From contig NZ_MDER01000031.1 in assembly GCF_001721045.1 (NCBI RefSeq), forward strand, positions 265,645 through 329,644: a DNA stretch of 64,000 nt. The letters run 5' to 3'. Under the pieces are notes generated by a model. The model made no database searches, was not told the DNA's origin, and was given only the letters and a program-made list of their open reading frames with translations. The position numbers were made by a program, and so were the translations under genes. Source of the DNA: Paenibacillus nuruki. Its GTDB lineage: Bacteria > Bacillota > Bacilli > Paenibacillales > Paenibacillaceae. This document shows positions 1 through 8,732 of this stretch, in pieces; position 1 is the stretch's first letter, and each line of letters opens with the position of its first letter.

Positions 1-312
1 TGTATTTAGACTAATCGGATCAATATTTTGCTTCTGATCCAATTGAGCCGTAATATAAGCTACCGTTTCATCCAATGACTTCTGCGCTAGATGTAGACTT
101 TGTACATCATTTTCCCGTGTTTCGGTGCGCTTGGCTCCACCTACGGTTGCACTTAATACTGCCAGACCCAATACAGTCAAGATCAGAACGACAAACATCA
201 CCATTACCAATGCCGATCCTTGTTCTTGCTTATATGGAACAGATCTACCGTTAGTATAGGTATGACCTAGCCAAAGCCGAATCTTGTGCGTCCACTTTCG
301 AAATACAGACAT
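1..312 (-). CDS. Minor pilin, PilX-like (partial, runs off left edge)
   Basis: The reading frame is open from an ATG at 312 to the window edge, 104 residues with no stop. After a basic N-terminal stretch of about 32 residues comes EQGSALVMVMFVVLILT, a hydrophobic segment, and then an amphipathic region ending in a helix rich in E, D and Q. That is the plan of PilX/PilX_N-type minor pilins, whose leader is longer and less canonical than that of true prepilins. It is the third gene of an operon with the two prepilin-like genes upstream, 49 bp after the previous stop. A role in a type IV pilus or pseudopilus tip complex is inferred. The C-terminal part is outside the window, so its length and family cannot be settled. 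Confidence 0.6.
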   Translation of the reverse strand, partial: MSVFRKWTHKIRLWLGHTYTNGRSVPYKQEQGSALVMVMFVVLILTVLGLAVLSATVGGAKRTETRENDVQSLHLAQKSLDETVAYITAQLDQKQNIDPISLNT

Positions 313-361
313 GGATAACCTCCTTTTTCAACCTCTAGCCTTATCCCATGAGTATGGATTA

Positions 362-940
362 TCAAAATCCAAAATTACTTTCAAGCACTAGACTTTTACT
401 CTGACCTTGTACTGTCTGAGCCAAAGCTAATTTGATCTGAATAATGCCGCTATTATAGACTGTTCGACCATCGGACTGAATCTGGATAAACGAACTATCT
501 CCTAACTGAGACTGCACCGCTCTAACCTGATCTTTGGGAAGTACAATTGATGTTACTGTAGAAGAGCTACTAATACTCTGCAAATCACCGATATAGAGTG
601 ACCCTGCTTGCATATAAATATTCAAAGCTTCTATCGTACCTGTTCCACTCGTTATAGCAGGATCACGTTCCAGACGGATGCCTATATTTTTGCCATTTAC
701 AGTTAACTGACGAACTCGGTCTGGTGAAAAAGTGTATAGCTCTGTAATAATCGAAGACATCAAAATATCGCCTTCATCACGCAAAGAATTTTCAACTTTG
801 ATCTGGTTGTAACTACGCATTCCAAAATGAGCCACTCCATAGACCATCGTCATGACCATAGCTACCAACAGCAGTGTAGGAATCATTTCGACTAATGTAA
901 ATCCGTCCTGACGACGTAATCGATTAACGAATTTTCTCAT
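362..940 (-). CDS. Prepilin-like protein (PulJ/GspJ-type)
   Basis: 192 residues from ATG 940. A longer in-frame extension exists upstream, but the start at 940 has a GGAGG ribosome binding site and puts the type III signal at the N-terminus: basic residues, then DGFTLVEM with the Gly before the Phe cleavage site and Glu at +5, then a hydrophobic helix. The rest looks like a GspJ-type minor pilin globular domain. Its first 17 bp overlap the end of the upstream pilin gene, implying coupled translation. Processing by a prepilin peptidase and assembly in a pilus or competence-like pseudopilus is known for the family. The partner machinery (ATPase, platform protein) is not in this window. Confidence 0.65.
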   Translation of the reverse strand: MRKFVNRLRRQDGFTLVEMIPTLLLVAMVMTMVYGVAHFGMRSYNQIKVENSLRDEGDILMSSIITELYTFSPDRVRQLTVNGKNIGIRLERDPAITSGTGTIEALNIYMQAGSLYIGDLQSISSSSTVTSIVLPKDQVRAVQSQLGDSSFIQIQSDGRTVYNSGIIQIKLALAQTVQGQSKSLVLESNFGF

Positions 941-1460
941 CTGTGATATATCCCTCCACAATCGTTCCGACCTGACCTGCTTTTTCCTCAGGTCCATGTA
1001 CACTGATCTGGATAGGAAGCAGATATGTTGATTCTTGGGCTTTGGCTGTACCTGTTGTACTGCTAGAAGTCGCTGTTGGAAGTAAGTTCTTCTGATACTG
1101 AATAGCGACTCGATATTGCACTCCATTAACAATCGGATTCAGTACCGCAGCTAACACTTGAGGTTGTTCCACCAGCGTAGCGTATAGACTGCAATTACTG
1201 ATCGACTCACACTTTCGGCTATCGACAGTAGAATTGGATTGAAAATACGTTTTCCATGTATCAAAATCTTGCTTTTCGGTATAAACTAATGCGTTACGCG
1301 CCAGATTCACCATTACTGTTTTATTCGCATTCGTTTTGGCATAAGATAAAGAATCGCTAAAGTAAGACATCAATACTAATGAAACAATCGCCAGAATAAC
1401 GATTGACGCCATCACTTCGATCAAGGTAAAGCCCTCTTCATATTTGCGATACTTTTTCAT
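924..1460 (-). CDS. Prepilin-like protein (PilV/GspI-type)
   Basis: 178 residues. The N-terminus MKKYRKYEEGFTLIEVM is a canonical class III prepilin leader: short basic leader, Gly/Phe cleavage junction, Glu at +5 of the mature protein, then about 20 hydrophobic residues. The mature domain has two Cys (RKCESISNCS) that could form a disulfide. AAGGAG lies 7 nt before the ATG. It is the first gene of a three-gene run on this strand, overlapping the next by 17 bp. A minor-pilin priming complex is the likely role; the exact PilV/GspI label is a judgement from position and size. Confidence 0.65.
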   Translation of the reverse strand: MKKYRKYEEGFTLIEVMASIVILAIVSLVLMSYFSDSLSYAKTNANKTVMVNLARNALVYTEKQDFDTWKTYFQSNSTVDSRKCESISNCSLYATLVEQPQVLAAVLNPIVNGVQYRVAIQYQKNLLPTATSSSTTGTAKAQESTYLLPIQISVHGPEEKAGQVGTIVEGYITDEKIR

Positions 1461-1678
1461 CGGTAGGCTCCTTTTTCTCTAGCTGTCATCATAGATGTAG
1501 CATCCGTTCATTAGAGATATGCTCTTATCTACTTCTTCGACCAATAACGCTCTTAACTTTATACATCCTTTTTCAATTTCAAATATAGACTCTTCCAGAA
1601 ACGATAAAATGCCTGATGAATCGTCAAACCTTCCTAATTTTGTATACATCTATCTAACCGAAATAAAGACAAAGAAAA

Positions 1679-1699
1679 AAAGCACCTTATAGGTGCTTT
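1679..1699 (-). terminator. Rho-independent terminator after the flavin monooxygenase
   Basis: Perfect 9-bp stem AAAGCACCT/AGGTGCTTT with a 3-nt loop. On the minus strand it is followed by TTTTCTTTGTC. It lies 38 bp past the stop of the monooxygenase, so the pilin operon beyond it needs its own promoter within about 1470-1670. Confidence 0.75.
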
Positions 1700-1736
1700 A
1701 TAGATCATGGTTATTTAAATAGCATAATATCTGTAC

Positions 1737-2861
1737 TTAATAGGCTCTTTCTAGTAAAGCATCACACTGCTGAATAATCTCTTGTTGCGACGATTTACCA
1801 GACATTTCATTAATCAGCAACTCTTCAGACAACCGTTGCACTTCTCGTGCTCTTGGATATCTTCGGTCATAATAAGCCGATAACGCTTCAGATAACGAGT
1901 GATGTTGATCTATTTCCTCAGCTAACACAATCGCATCTTCGATAGCCATCGCTGCACCTTGCGCCAGATTGGGAGCACTGGCATGAGCCGCATCTCCGCC
2001 GATCACAACACGTTGGCTATACCATTTTTCTTTTAGCACAACCTGACGAATCATATTAAATAAGATAGGGCTATCCGGTTGGAAACAGTTGTTCAGGAAA
2101 TCTTTTTTCCATTGAAACGGTTCTAACATATTGCGAACAGTATCATAACGCTGTTCTTTGGGATCACGATAATCTTCTTGAACAGGCTTCAGAATAAACA
2201 TATATCCATCGGTAGCAGTCAGTGGGAATATACCTACTTTATTGTCTTCATTAAGTAACATATAACTTGTGGTAGTTAATGTACCCGCAGGAAACTCAAT
2301 CGGTACACGCCATGAACCCATACCTAGATAAGACGATTGAACTTCACGCTGAAGCATAATATTACGTACCCGGGAATGAATACCATCAAAGCCTACCAGT
2401 AGATCGGCTTTTAAGATCGTATCATCTTCAAAATAAACCGTTATACCCTGTTCGTCTTCTTCATATGTTTTCAGCTTTTTATTCCACTGCATCGTCACAC
2501 CCAGTGATAAAGCTTTGGTGAGCAAAATATCATTTAGACTGGAGCGCCAGATTGAATTACGCCCCGGTAAATCTTCATTAAGGAACTTCTGGTTCACTTC
2601 TAACAGTATCCGTCCTTCTTTGTTCAGGATCTGCATACTATCCAGTTGTACTCCATGCTCCAGACACTCTTCGTAGACACCCAAATCTTTTAACACTTTA
2701 AACGTATTCTGAGGTTGTGTAATGCCTGTACCCGCAGGTGCATCATGAGCACTACCTTCACATAGAGTTACATGTAGTCCAATTTTGCGTAGAGAGATTG
2801 CAGCAGACAATCCTCCGATTCCTGCTCCGATAATAATTACATTTTCTATAGTGTTCGACAT
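1737..2861 (-). CDS. FAD-dependent monooxygenase (aromatic hydroxylase family)
   Basis: 374 residues from ATG 2861, chosen because AAGGAG sits properly before it; an in-frame extension upstream has no ribosome binding site. The N-terminal Rossmann motif is IIGAGIGGLSAAISLRKIG, followed by the acidic residue that binds the ribose. The mid-protein DG motif reads LLVGFDGIHSRVR and the C-terminal GD motif reads VIGGDAAHASAPNLAQGA. These three define group A flavin monooxygenases (salicylate hydroxylase / zeaxanthin epoxidase type), which use NAD(P)H and O2. No signal peptide is seen, so it is cytosolic. It is monocistronic, with its own terminator. The substrate cannot be told from sequence. Confidence 0.85.
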   Translation of the reverse strand: MSNTIENVIIIGAGIGGLSAAISLRKIGLHVTLCEGSAHDAPAGTGITQPQNTFKVLKDLGVYEECLEHGVQLDSMQILNKEGRILLEVNQKFLNEDLPGRNSIWRSSLNDILLTKALSLGVTMQWNKKLKTYEEDEQGITVYFEDDTILKADLLVGFDGIHSRVRNIMLQREVQSSYLGMGSWRVPIEFPAGTLTTTSYMLLNEDNKVGIFPLTATDGYMFILKPVQEDYRDPKEQRYDTVRNMLEPFQWKKDFLNNCFQPDSPILFNMIRQVVLKEKWYSQRVVIGGDAAHASAPNLAQGAAMAIEDAIVLAEEIDQHHSLSEALSAYYDRRYPRAREVQRLSEELLINEMSGKSSQQEIIQQCDALLERAY

Positions 2862-3171
2862 AATGCAGCTCCTTCTGTGTAATAAAACAACTCGATGATT
2901 GAACAGCATTTTCAACTGCATCTAAAAGAATAGTTAAAAATAAGCTATATCCTATATTTTACATGTAAAATTTTTAATATGTAAGATTGCTATTTTTGCA
3001 AAAGTATGGACAAAGAAGTATATTATTGTCTATTTTCAAAATAATAAGAAATGATTATCCACTATTTTACTCTATCACCTCATCAATTTTAAGACCTCCA
3101 AAGCATCCACAAAACTAATATTATTTTTTTACTCATACGATGATGTAAATAGTGTTTTGTAGTGTTTAAAA

Positions 3172-3197
3172 AACGATTTAAGCACCTTAAAATCGTT
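3172..3197. repeat. Inverted repeat overlapping the antiporter promoter region
   Basis: AACGATTTAAG pairs with CTTAAAATCGTT with one bulged base and a 3-nt centre, flanked by A-run and T-run that extend the pairing. It ends just before the proposed -35 hexamer of the antiporter gene, so it could be an operator. No regulator gene is adjacent. Confidence 0.35.
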
Positions 3198-3198
3198 G

Positions 3199-3227
3199 TT
3201 TTCAATCAACTTACTATATGTTACTAT
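3199..3227 (+). promoter_or_regulatory. Candidate sigma-A promoter for the antiporter operon
   Basis: TTTTCA and TACTAT separated by 17 bp, with TG just before the -10 (extended -10 feature). It lies about 45 bp upstream of the antiporter ATG. Prediction by eye only. Confidence 0.35.
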
Positions 3228-3273
3228 TCATGTGTCGATTCGAATCAGACAAATCTACAAATAGGAGTTTGAT

Positions 3274-4443
3274 ATGGAATTTATATTGTATCTTGTGCTT
3301 ATTTTATTAGGGACTAAGATAGCTGGGCATGTGTCCGTTCGTTTAGGACAGCCTTCTGTGTTAGGCGAATTATTAATAGGGATTGTGCTGGGTCCTGCTG
3401 TATTAGGATGGATACATCAAGGTTCATTTATAGAGTATTTTGCTGAAATTGGTGTTCTGTTATTAATGTTTATGGCTGGGTTAGAAACAGATTTAGAACA
3501 ATTAAAAAAGAATTGGAAATCGGCATTAGCTGTTGCTGTAAGCGGAATTATTCTTCCTCTGATGGGTGGATTTGGTGTAGGCGAATGGTTCGGATTTTCT
3601 GTAGCCCACTCTCTGTTCTTGGGGGTTCTATTAAGTGCTACATCCGTTAGTATTACAGTGCAAGTACTCAAAGAAATGAATAAACTAGATTCAAAAGAAG
3701 CTACAACTATTTTAGGAGCAGCAGTTGTAGACGATGTATTGGTTGTTATTTTACTAGCCATATTGACTAGCTTTTTCTCGGGTGGTGCTGGTGGAGATGT
3801 TTCTATTCAGTTCATTTTAATCAAAAAGATAATTTTCTTTGCTGTCATCTTTATCGTAGGCTGGTTAGTCATTCCAAAAGTGCTATTATGGATGTCTAAG
3901 TTCCGTGTAATGGAACCTGTATTAACTGTAGCTCTAGTCTTTTGCTTTGCTTTTGCTTACTTTGGAGAAACAATGGGGATTGCAGGTATTATTGGTGCAT
4001 TTGCCGCAGGAATGGCTATTTCGCAGACTCCTTTTAGACATCAGGTTGAAATAAAAATCGAGCCGATCGCCTATTCTATATTTGTTCCTGTATTTTTTGT
4101 AAGTATTGGTCTTAATGTTTCTTTTGAAGGAGTTAGTCAGCAGATTGGATTGCTTATTATTCTGACTATTGTAGCTGTAGTAACCAAGCTTTTTGGTGGA
4201 GCGATTGGAGCAGGTTTAACAGGGTTTGATAAACGGTCTTCTTTTGCTATAGGTGCTGGAATGGTATCGCGTGGAGAAGTGGCTTTGATTATTGCCTCTA
4301 CTGGTCTTAGCTCAGGCTTGCTTCTGCCTGAATTTTTCACAACGATGATTATTATCATTATTCTGACAACTTTGATTGCACCGCCAGTACTTAAGATATT
4401 ATTTAGTCGTAATGATCCTGCTTTACCTGACAAATATATCTAG
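3274..4443 (+). CDS. Cation:proton antiporter, CPA2 family
   Basis: 389 residues, almost entirely hydrophobic, compatible with 12-13 membrane helices (Na_H_Exchanger fold). The TM5-type motif GAAVVDDVLVV carries the Asp pair D153/D154 typical of electrogenic CPA2 exchangers of the NapA/GerN kind, rather than a single Asp. The N-terminal segment LGQPSVLGELLIGIVLGP and the helix-4 segment ATSVSITVQVL are also family hallmarks. There is no C-terminal TrkA_N (KefB-like) domain. TAGGAG precedes the ATG. The lipoprotein gene follows after 19 bp, so they are probably co-transcribed. Ion specificity (Na+ or K+) cannot be read from sequence. Confidence 0.88.
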   Translation: MEFILYLVLILLGTKIAGHVSVRLGQPSVLGELLIGIVLGPAVLGWIHQGSFIEYFAEIGVLLLMFMAGLETDLEQLKKNWKSALAVAVSGIILPLMGGFGVGEWFGFSVAHSLFLGVLLSATSVSITVQVLKEMNKLDSKEATTILGAAVVDDVLVVILLAILTSFFSGGAGGDVSIQFILIKKIIFFAVIFIVGWLVIPKVLLWMSKFRVMEPVLTVALVFCFAFAYFGETMGIAGIIGAFAAGMAISQTPFRHQVEIKIEPIAYSIFVPVFFVSIGLNVSFEGVSQQIGLLIILTIVAVVTKLFGGAIGAGLTGFDKRSSFAIGAGMVSRGEVALIIASTGLSSGLLLPEFFTTMIIIIILTTLIAPPVLKILFSRNDPALPDKYI

Positions 4444-4462
4444 ATCAGAGGAGGTAGTCATC

Positions 4463-5146
4463 ATGAATGTAAAAAATCAAAGTTTAACCATAGCTTCTGT
4501 ATTATTGCTTACCCTCACTATGACAGCCTGTCAAAAGCAAACCACGGTTCCAGCTACAGACTCGCAAGCCAAGCCAGTGGTATCTACGACTACAGAGAAT
4601 CAACAGGTGGATAAAGATACGGTAGCAGACAGCACAGAATCTTCAAAAGACGAAGCAACAGCTTCAATCGAACAACGTGAATCTACGAAGTCTTTCGATA
4701 TGGGAATGGGCGATAAACGGACAGCTACGCTTAAAAAGAGCAATGATTATTCATTATATGTGTTTGATGGATACACATTAGATACTACAACCCATCGTCT
4801 TCAATTAACGAATAATCCTAAATACTATGCCGACATTGAAAAATTATCTTCTGATTTCAACCTAGACGAGTTGCGCACGAAAGGTATAAAAGAATTGGCA
4901 ACGTATGGCGAAGCAAAAGAATATAAAGGCGACCAGTTAGCTGAAGGGCCAATGGTAAAGGCAAGTTTACTTTTACAAGTTTCTGATGAAAAAGGATTGT
5001 ATGATTATATTGTCTGGGAAGATGAACAGAGCAAAGATGCTTATATTTTCCGTGTACAGTCTCCAGAAGGCAAAGAATCTGAGACTTTCTTAACACCAGC
5101 CCTTACATCGTTATCAAGTATTGCATCTACCAGACAGCAGAATTAA
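4463..5146 (+). CDS. Hypothetical secreted lipoprotein
   Basis: 227 residues from ATG 4463, which follows AGAGGAGG; longer in-frame extensions start inside the antiporter gene. The N-terminus is a type II signal peptide with lipobox-like MTAC (Cys23), followed by a Thr/Ser/Gln/Lys-rich linker of about 60 residues and then a folded domain of about 150 residues with a YSLYVFDGYTLD segment. I do not recognise a named family. The 19-bp gap to the antiporter gene suggests one transcript, and a membrane-surface partner role for the exchanger is possible but unproven. The operon ends at the terminator at 5184-5208. Confidence 0.75.
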   Translation: MNVKNQSLTIASVLLLTLTMTACQKQTTVPATDSQAKPVVSTTTENQQVDKDTVADSTESSKDEATASIEQRESTKSFDMGMGDKRTATLKKSNDYSLYVFDGYTLDTTTHRLQLTNNPKYYADIEKLSSDFNLDELRTKGIKELATYGEAKEYKGDQLAEGPMVKASLLLQVSDEKGLYDYIVWEDEQSKDAYIFRVQSPEGKESETFLTPALTSLSSIASTRQQN

Positions 5147-5183
5147 TACTATATGGGTTCAAATCGCATATTTGGCATCAAAA

Positions 5184-5208
5184 AAAGACTCTCGTTATGA
5201 GAGTCTTT
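5184..5208. terminator. Bidirectional terminator between lipoprotein and dck
   Basis: Perfect 10-bp stem AAAGACTCTC/GAGAGTCTTT with a 5-nt loop, A-run on the left and T-rich sequence on the right. It lies between two convergent genes, so it probably serves both. Confidence 0.8.
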
Positions 5209-5240
5209 CGTCTTTGCTAGGTGAGTTACCTCTATGTCTA

Positions 5241-5915
5241 CTACGCTTGTTCCACTTGACTCAAATTCTTACTACGAGACAACTGAATTGCTTTACCTAC
5301 TTCATGCAAAATAAAATCAACCGAAGCTGGATCATGAACATCGTATTGATCAATATTCAGACGTAACACCGGACATCCTGTAAATTCGTTAATCCACGTC
5401 GAATACCGCCCATGCATCTGCTCCCAGTAGGAACGCTCTGTCTCAATCTCCATCTGGCGACCACGTAGCTCAATTCGGCTCAAGATCGATGGCAGACTGC
5501 CTTCCAAGTAGACCAATACATCTGGATGCGGGAAATAAGGCGTCATGACCATCGCTTCGAATAAGCTTGTGTACGTCTCATAATCCGTAACAGACATGGT
5601 TCCTTTATCGGCATGCATTTTGGCAAAAATACCGGTATCTTCATAGATCGAACGATCTTGAACATAACCGCCACCTGCTTCAAAAATAGCTTTCTGCTCT
5701 TTAAATCGCTCTGCTAAAAAGTAGATCTGAAGATGAAAGCTCCACCGTTCGAAATCATGATAAAACTTTTCCAAATATGGATTGTGATCCACTTTTTCTA
5801 AAGATGTTTTGAAATTCAAGCGTTCTGCTAACACAGATGTTAATGTTGATTTACCTACACCTACAGTACCAGCGACAGTAATAAGTGCATTATCAGGTAT
5901 GTTGTATTCGTTCAT
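5241..5915 (-). CDS. dck: Deoxyadenosine/deoxycytidine kinase
   Basis: 224 residues. It phosphorylates deoxyadenosine and deoxycytidine for nucleotide salvage. The P-loop is AGTVGVGKST; ERWSFHLQIYFLAERFK and VQDRSIYEDTGIFAKMH match the B. subtilis Dck sequence I know almost residue for residue, including the DRS substrate motif and the arginine lid (ELRGRQME). The length is standard for the family. It is the second gene of a pair: its first 23 bp overlap the end of dgk, as expected for two kinases that work as partners. The paralogue next to it takes deoxyguanosine. Confidence 0.93.
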   Translation of the reverse strand: MNEYNIPDNALITVAGTVGVGKSTLTSVLAERLNFKTSLEKVDHNPYLEKFYHDFERWSFHLQIYFLAERFKEQKAIFEAGGGYVQDRSIYEDTGIFAKMHADKGTMSVTDYETYTSLFEAMVMTPYFPHPDVLVYLEGSLPSILSRIELRGRQMEIETERSYWEQMHGRYSTWINEFTGCPVLRLNIDQYDVHDPASVDFILHEVGKAIQLSRSKNLSQVEQA

Positions 5916-6534
5916 GTATAAGCTCCTTTAGATCAGAAGCAATCTGTGCGAAATGCTCCTTATTTTCCACAAAATCAATCAAATTACCATCAATCGTAAT
6001 GATCTGAGTCGATGGTTCATTAATCGCAATCGAAGCCATCGCTTCTTCATAATCAAGAATCAATTGTTCCAAATACGCTGTATCCATCGATTGTTCAAAA
6101 GTACGTTCCCGCTTTTTGATGCGATATAATAACGTTTCTAGATCAGCACGGATATACAAAATAATATCAGGCTTAGGTAGATCATCGGTTAACAAATGGT
6201 AGATTTGACGGTATTTATCCCGTTGGACACCTTTCAGTGTACGTTCTGAAAAAATCAAATTCTTATAGATATGATAATCGGAAATAACAGGCTTATGATT
6301 GGCTATATATTGTAGTCCGGTATCTTCCAATTGCTTATAACGATTACAGAGAAAAAACATCTCTAGCTGAAAGCTCCATTCGTCGATATTCTCATAAAAC
6401 TTACCGAGAAAAGGGTTTTCTTCTACAATTTCTTTGATAATCGAGATATTCATTTCCTGAGCTAACATCGTTGCAAGTGTTGTTTTACCAGCACCAATAG
6501 CGCCTTCTACAGCAATAAACGGGGTTTGTTTCAT
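5893..6534 (-). CDS. dgk: Deoxyguanosine kinase
   Basis: 213 residues from ATG 6534. Twelve more in-frame residues are possible upstream, but the start used gives the N-terminus MKQTPFIAVEGAIGAGKTT, which lines up with known Dgk proteins. AGGAAGG stands 12 nt before it, a slightly long spacing. Further hallmarks are ENPFLGKFYENIDEWSFQ and VSDYHIYKN-like VISDYHIYKNLIF. It carries out deoxyguanosine salvage, ATP-dependent, in the cytosol. It is co-transcribed and overlapping with dck. The receiver gene lies 84 bp upstream with no terminator visible between, so read-through from the DUF2294 region is possible. Confidence 0.92.
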   Translation of the reverse strand: MKQTPFIAVEGAIGAGKTTLATMLAQEMNISIIKEIVEENPFLGKFYENIDEWSFQLEMFFLCNRYKQLEDTGLQYIANHKPVISDYHIYKNLIFSERTLKGVQRDKYRQIYHLLTDDLPKPDIILYIRADLETLLYRIKKRERTFEQSMDTAYLEQLILDYEEAMASIAINEPSTQIITIDGNLIDFVENKEHFAQIASDLKELIHERIQHT

Positions 6535-6618
6535 AGATGTGGATGTCCTTCCTGTTACAATAATCTTCAAACAGACTTATGTATTGTATCACAAGAAGAA
6601 CGATTGTAGCTGTCTATG

Positions 6619-7011
6619 TTAAGAAGTTTTTTGCTCAATATAGGCTTCTAATAATTTGGCGAATCGTCCGATATGAATCGGCTTGGTAATATATTGTTCA
6701 AATCCAGCAGCTTTCCCTTTGCGAATATCTTCTTCCAGTACAAAAGCACTGATCGCCCATACGGGTATCGTCGATGTTCGAGAATCTGCTTTCAATTGAG
6801 TCAGACCTTCATATCCGTTCATGCCTAGAAAATGAATATCAGATAATATTAAAAAAGGTTGTGTTTGTATCGCCAATCCAATACCTTCTTGAATCGTAGA
6901 TGCTTCTAACAACTCAACAGATGGCAATTTCTTTTTAATCAAATGACGCATCAGTAACATATTAACTCCATCATCTTCAATATATAGAATCTGGATTTTG
7001 GTAGGTTGCAT
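6619..7011 (-). CDS. Single-domain response regulator (CheY-like), array copy 1
   Basis: 130 residues, nearly all receiver domain. The acidic pocket is E12-D13-D14 (YIEDDGVN), the phospho-acceptor is D58 in ILSDIHFLG, the switch Ser is S88 (WAISAF) and the conserved Lys is K110 (YITKP). No output domain follows. It is the last gene of the DUF2294/receiver array. Its Shine-Dalgarno (GAAAGGAAGG) begins directly after the T-run of a strong terminator hairpin, so its expression probably depends on read-through or anti-termination. The cognate kinase is not in the window. About half identical by eye to the receiver at 8816-9223. Confidence 0.9.
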   Translation of the reverse strand: MQPTKIQILYIEDDGVNMLLMRHLIKKKLPSVELLEASTIQEGIGLAIQTQPFLILSDIHFLGMNGYEGLTQLKADSRTSTIPVWAISAFVLEEDIRKGKAAGFEQYITKPIHIGRFAKLLEAYIEQKTS

Positions 7012-7037
7012 GTAATCCTTCCTTTCTAAAAAAGAAA

Positions 7038-7075
7038 AAGCCGAAAAAGAGGTTGTTTCACCTCTTTTTCGGCTT
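7038..7075 (-). terminator. Strong hairpin between DUF2294 gene and receiver gene (copy 1)
   Basis: Perfect 16-bp stem (AAGCCGAAAAAGAGGT and its complement) with a 6-nt loop, followed on the minus strand by TTTCTTTTTTTAG and then at once by the receiver ribosome binding site. It has the form of an intrinsic terminator placed inside an apparent operon. A related but imperfect hairpin sits in the equivalent place at 9250-9285. Confidence 0.85.
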
Positions 7076-7135
7076 AATTCCAGCGCATATATAATGTCTG
7101 TATCATTACCGTATATTTATATCGTTCAGTATTCT

Positions 7136-7813
7136 TTATTCTTCAAAAACATATACAACCATACTCTGATCACGTTCAAAGTTCCAATCCGCATACAGGT
7201 CGACTAATTTCTTTTGTAAAATACATTCCAGATCGACGTGTTGTTCTAACAACCGCTTTTCTAGTTTACGTTTGGTTGACTTCAATATATTTTCATAACC
7301 GAGATCAATTAATTCTTTTTCAAGTAATATGGTTATACCCTTTCGAAAGATAATTAACAATCTAGGATGAACCCACCAGGAGTCGATAAAAGCAGGTGTT
7401 TTCTGAACTTCAGCAGTTACTTTCATCACTTGATCATGGATTTCATTTTTCCCTTGATAATCTTCTGTCTCCATCCAGCTAGAACCGAACAAGCCAGCGA
7501 TCACGCCGGAAGAATTGTGCAAACCCCAATCATAATACATATCTGTCACTTTCAGATCTAAATGGTCATTTAAAAACACTTTAAGCTCAGGTAACATAGA
7601 TTTCATAATCAGTTCTCGTGTATAACGAAAAGCTTGTTCTTCCTCTTGGCTCAATAAAAATTCCTCTACCGGACTCAAAAAGTTCCGTAAATGAATCAAA
7701 ATGCAGCGATCGGACAGAACAATATGTACTGATTCTGGTCCTTTACCAAAGCGTTTTCTTAGCATTTTACTAACAAAACTGGTTGCTTGGCTTACCAATT
7801 CATTGTATTGCAT
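7136..7813 (-). CDS. Double-domain DUF2294 (MpsC-like) protein, copy A
   Basis: 225 residues from ATG 7813 (GGAGG 7 nt before it; a longer in-frame start lacks one and does not match the paralogues). Residues 1-110 are a DUF2294/MpsC domain: RFGKGPESV, HLRNFLSPVEEFLL, TRELIMKSMLPELK and YYDWGLHNSSGVI. Residues 125-225 are a second, diverged copy with the same order of elements (SWWVHPRLLIIFRKGITILLEKEL ... VDLYADWNFE). The usual Bacillus member (YbcI-like) has one domain, so this is a tandem duplication. There is no membrane segment. Pfam links the family by name to the MpsABC membrane-potential system of Staphylococcus, but MpsA and MpsB are absent here. The function is unknown. Confidence 0.85.
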   Translation of the reverse strand: MQYNELVSQATSFVSKMLRKRFGKGPESVHIVLSDRCILIHLRNFLSPVEEFLLSQEEEQAFRYTRELIMKSMLPELKVFLNDHLDLKVTDMYYDWGLHNSSGVIAGLFGSSWMETEDYQGKNEIHDQVMKVTAEVQKTPAFIDSWWVHPRLLIIFRKGITILLEKELIDLGYENILKSTKRKLEKRLLEQHVDLECILQKKLVDLYADWNFERDQSMVVYVFEE

Positions 7814-7989
7814 ACCTTTGCCTCCATACGAATATACTCCATTTTGCTCTATCATTCACATGGAGTGTAAAGATCACAATACAATAAACTCAAATGTGCA
7901 TATTCAATATAATGATATTCAAAAAGGAATTAAGATTCCCTTGCTAAAGTATTATAGCATTTTACGATGTTAACCACTAGCCCATTTCG

Positions 7990-8670
7990 TTATTCTTCAA
8001 ACGTATACATAATCATACTATGATCGTTCTCAAAACTCCAATCCACATAAAGATCAGCTATTTTTTTGTTGAAAATAGGTTCGATCTGAATTTCCTGCTC
8101 TAATAACATTTTCTCGATTTTCCCTTTAGTCATCCGTAACATATTTTCATAACCCAGACCAATCAGTTCTTTTTCCAAAAGAATAGTGGTTCCTTTACGA
8201 AGAATAAACAATGTTTTGGAGTTGATCCACCAGGAGTCCATCCATGTCGGAGGTTTTTGCAATTCAGTCGTGGCTCTTATAATCTCACGATGTAATTCTT
8301 CTTTACCTTCATAGTCTTCTTGAGTAGCATTGAAATCATAATCCAGCAATCCTACAATCACTCCCGAAGCGTTATATATCCCCCAGTCATAGTACAGATC
8401 AACGACTTTTAATTCTAACTCTTCGGTCATAAAATTTCTAAGTTCAGGCAACATCGATTTCATAATCAATTCACGCGTATAACGAAAAGCTTGTTCTTCT
8501 TCCTGACTTAGCAAAAACTTTTCAACTGGACTTAAAAAGTTTTTGAGATGTAAAATGATACATTGTTCACATAAATACACAGATACCGCTTCAGGCCCCT
8601 TACCGAAACGATTTCTTAATAATTTTGTAGTATAACTTGTGGTTTGATTAATTAATTTTTTCCGATTCAA
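7990..8670 (-). CDS. Double-domain DUF2294 (MpsC-like) protein, copy B
   Basis: 226 residues from a TTG at 8670, preceded by GGGAG at 8 nt. It has the same two-domain plan as its neighbours: RFGKGPEAV, HLKNFLSPVEKFLL, TRELIMKSMLPELR, YYDWGIYNASGVI in the first half; SWWINSKTLFILRKGTTILLEKEL and DLYVDWSFENDHS in the second. The block around SQEEEQAFRYTRELIMKS is almost identical in all three copies, more than the rest, which argues for a functional constraint there or recent gene conversion. It sits between copies A and C and, unlike the other two, is not followed by a receiver gene. Confidence 0.85.
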   Translation of the reverse strand: MNRKKLINQTTSYTTKLLRNRFGKGPEAVSVYLCEQCIILHLKNFLSPVEKFLLSQEEEQAFRYTRELIMKSMLPELRNFMTEELELKVVDLYYDWGIYNASGVIVGLLDYDFNATQEDYEGKEELHREIIRATTELQKPPTWMDSWWINSKTLFILRKGTTILLEKELIGLGYENMLRMTKGKIEKMLLEQEIQIEPIFNKKIADLYVDWSFENDHSMIMYTFEE

Positions 8671-8732
8671 TGATTACACTCCCAATATAATATCCCAGTT
8701 CCATTCCTAGATTTGGGTATGTTACATCATTT

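Larger units (their letters stand above)
2862..3273. other. AT-rich intergenic region between divergent genes
   Basis: 412 bp with no convincing gene on either strand. It carries the promoters of the divergent monooxygenase and antiporter genes, and the antiporter promoter and hairpin noted separately. Confidence 0.6.

Noticed and set aside
4137..4433. Open frames antisense to the antiporter gene (also 3417-3761)
   Set aside because: Shadows of a biased coding frame; no ribosome binding site and low-complexity, Ile/Thr-rich content.
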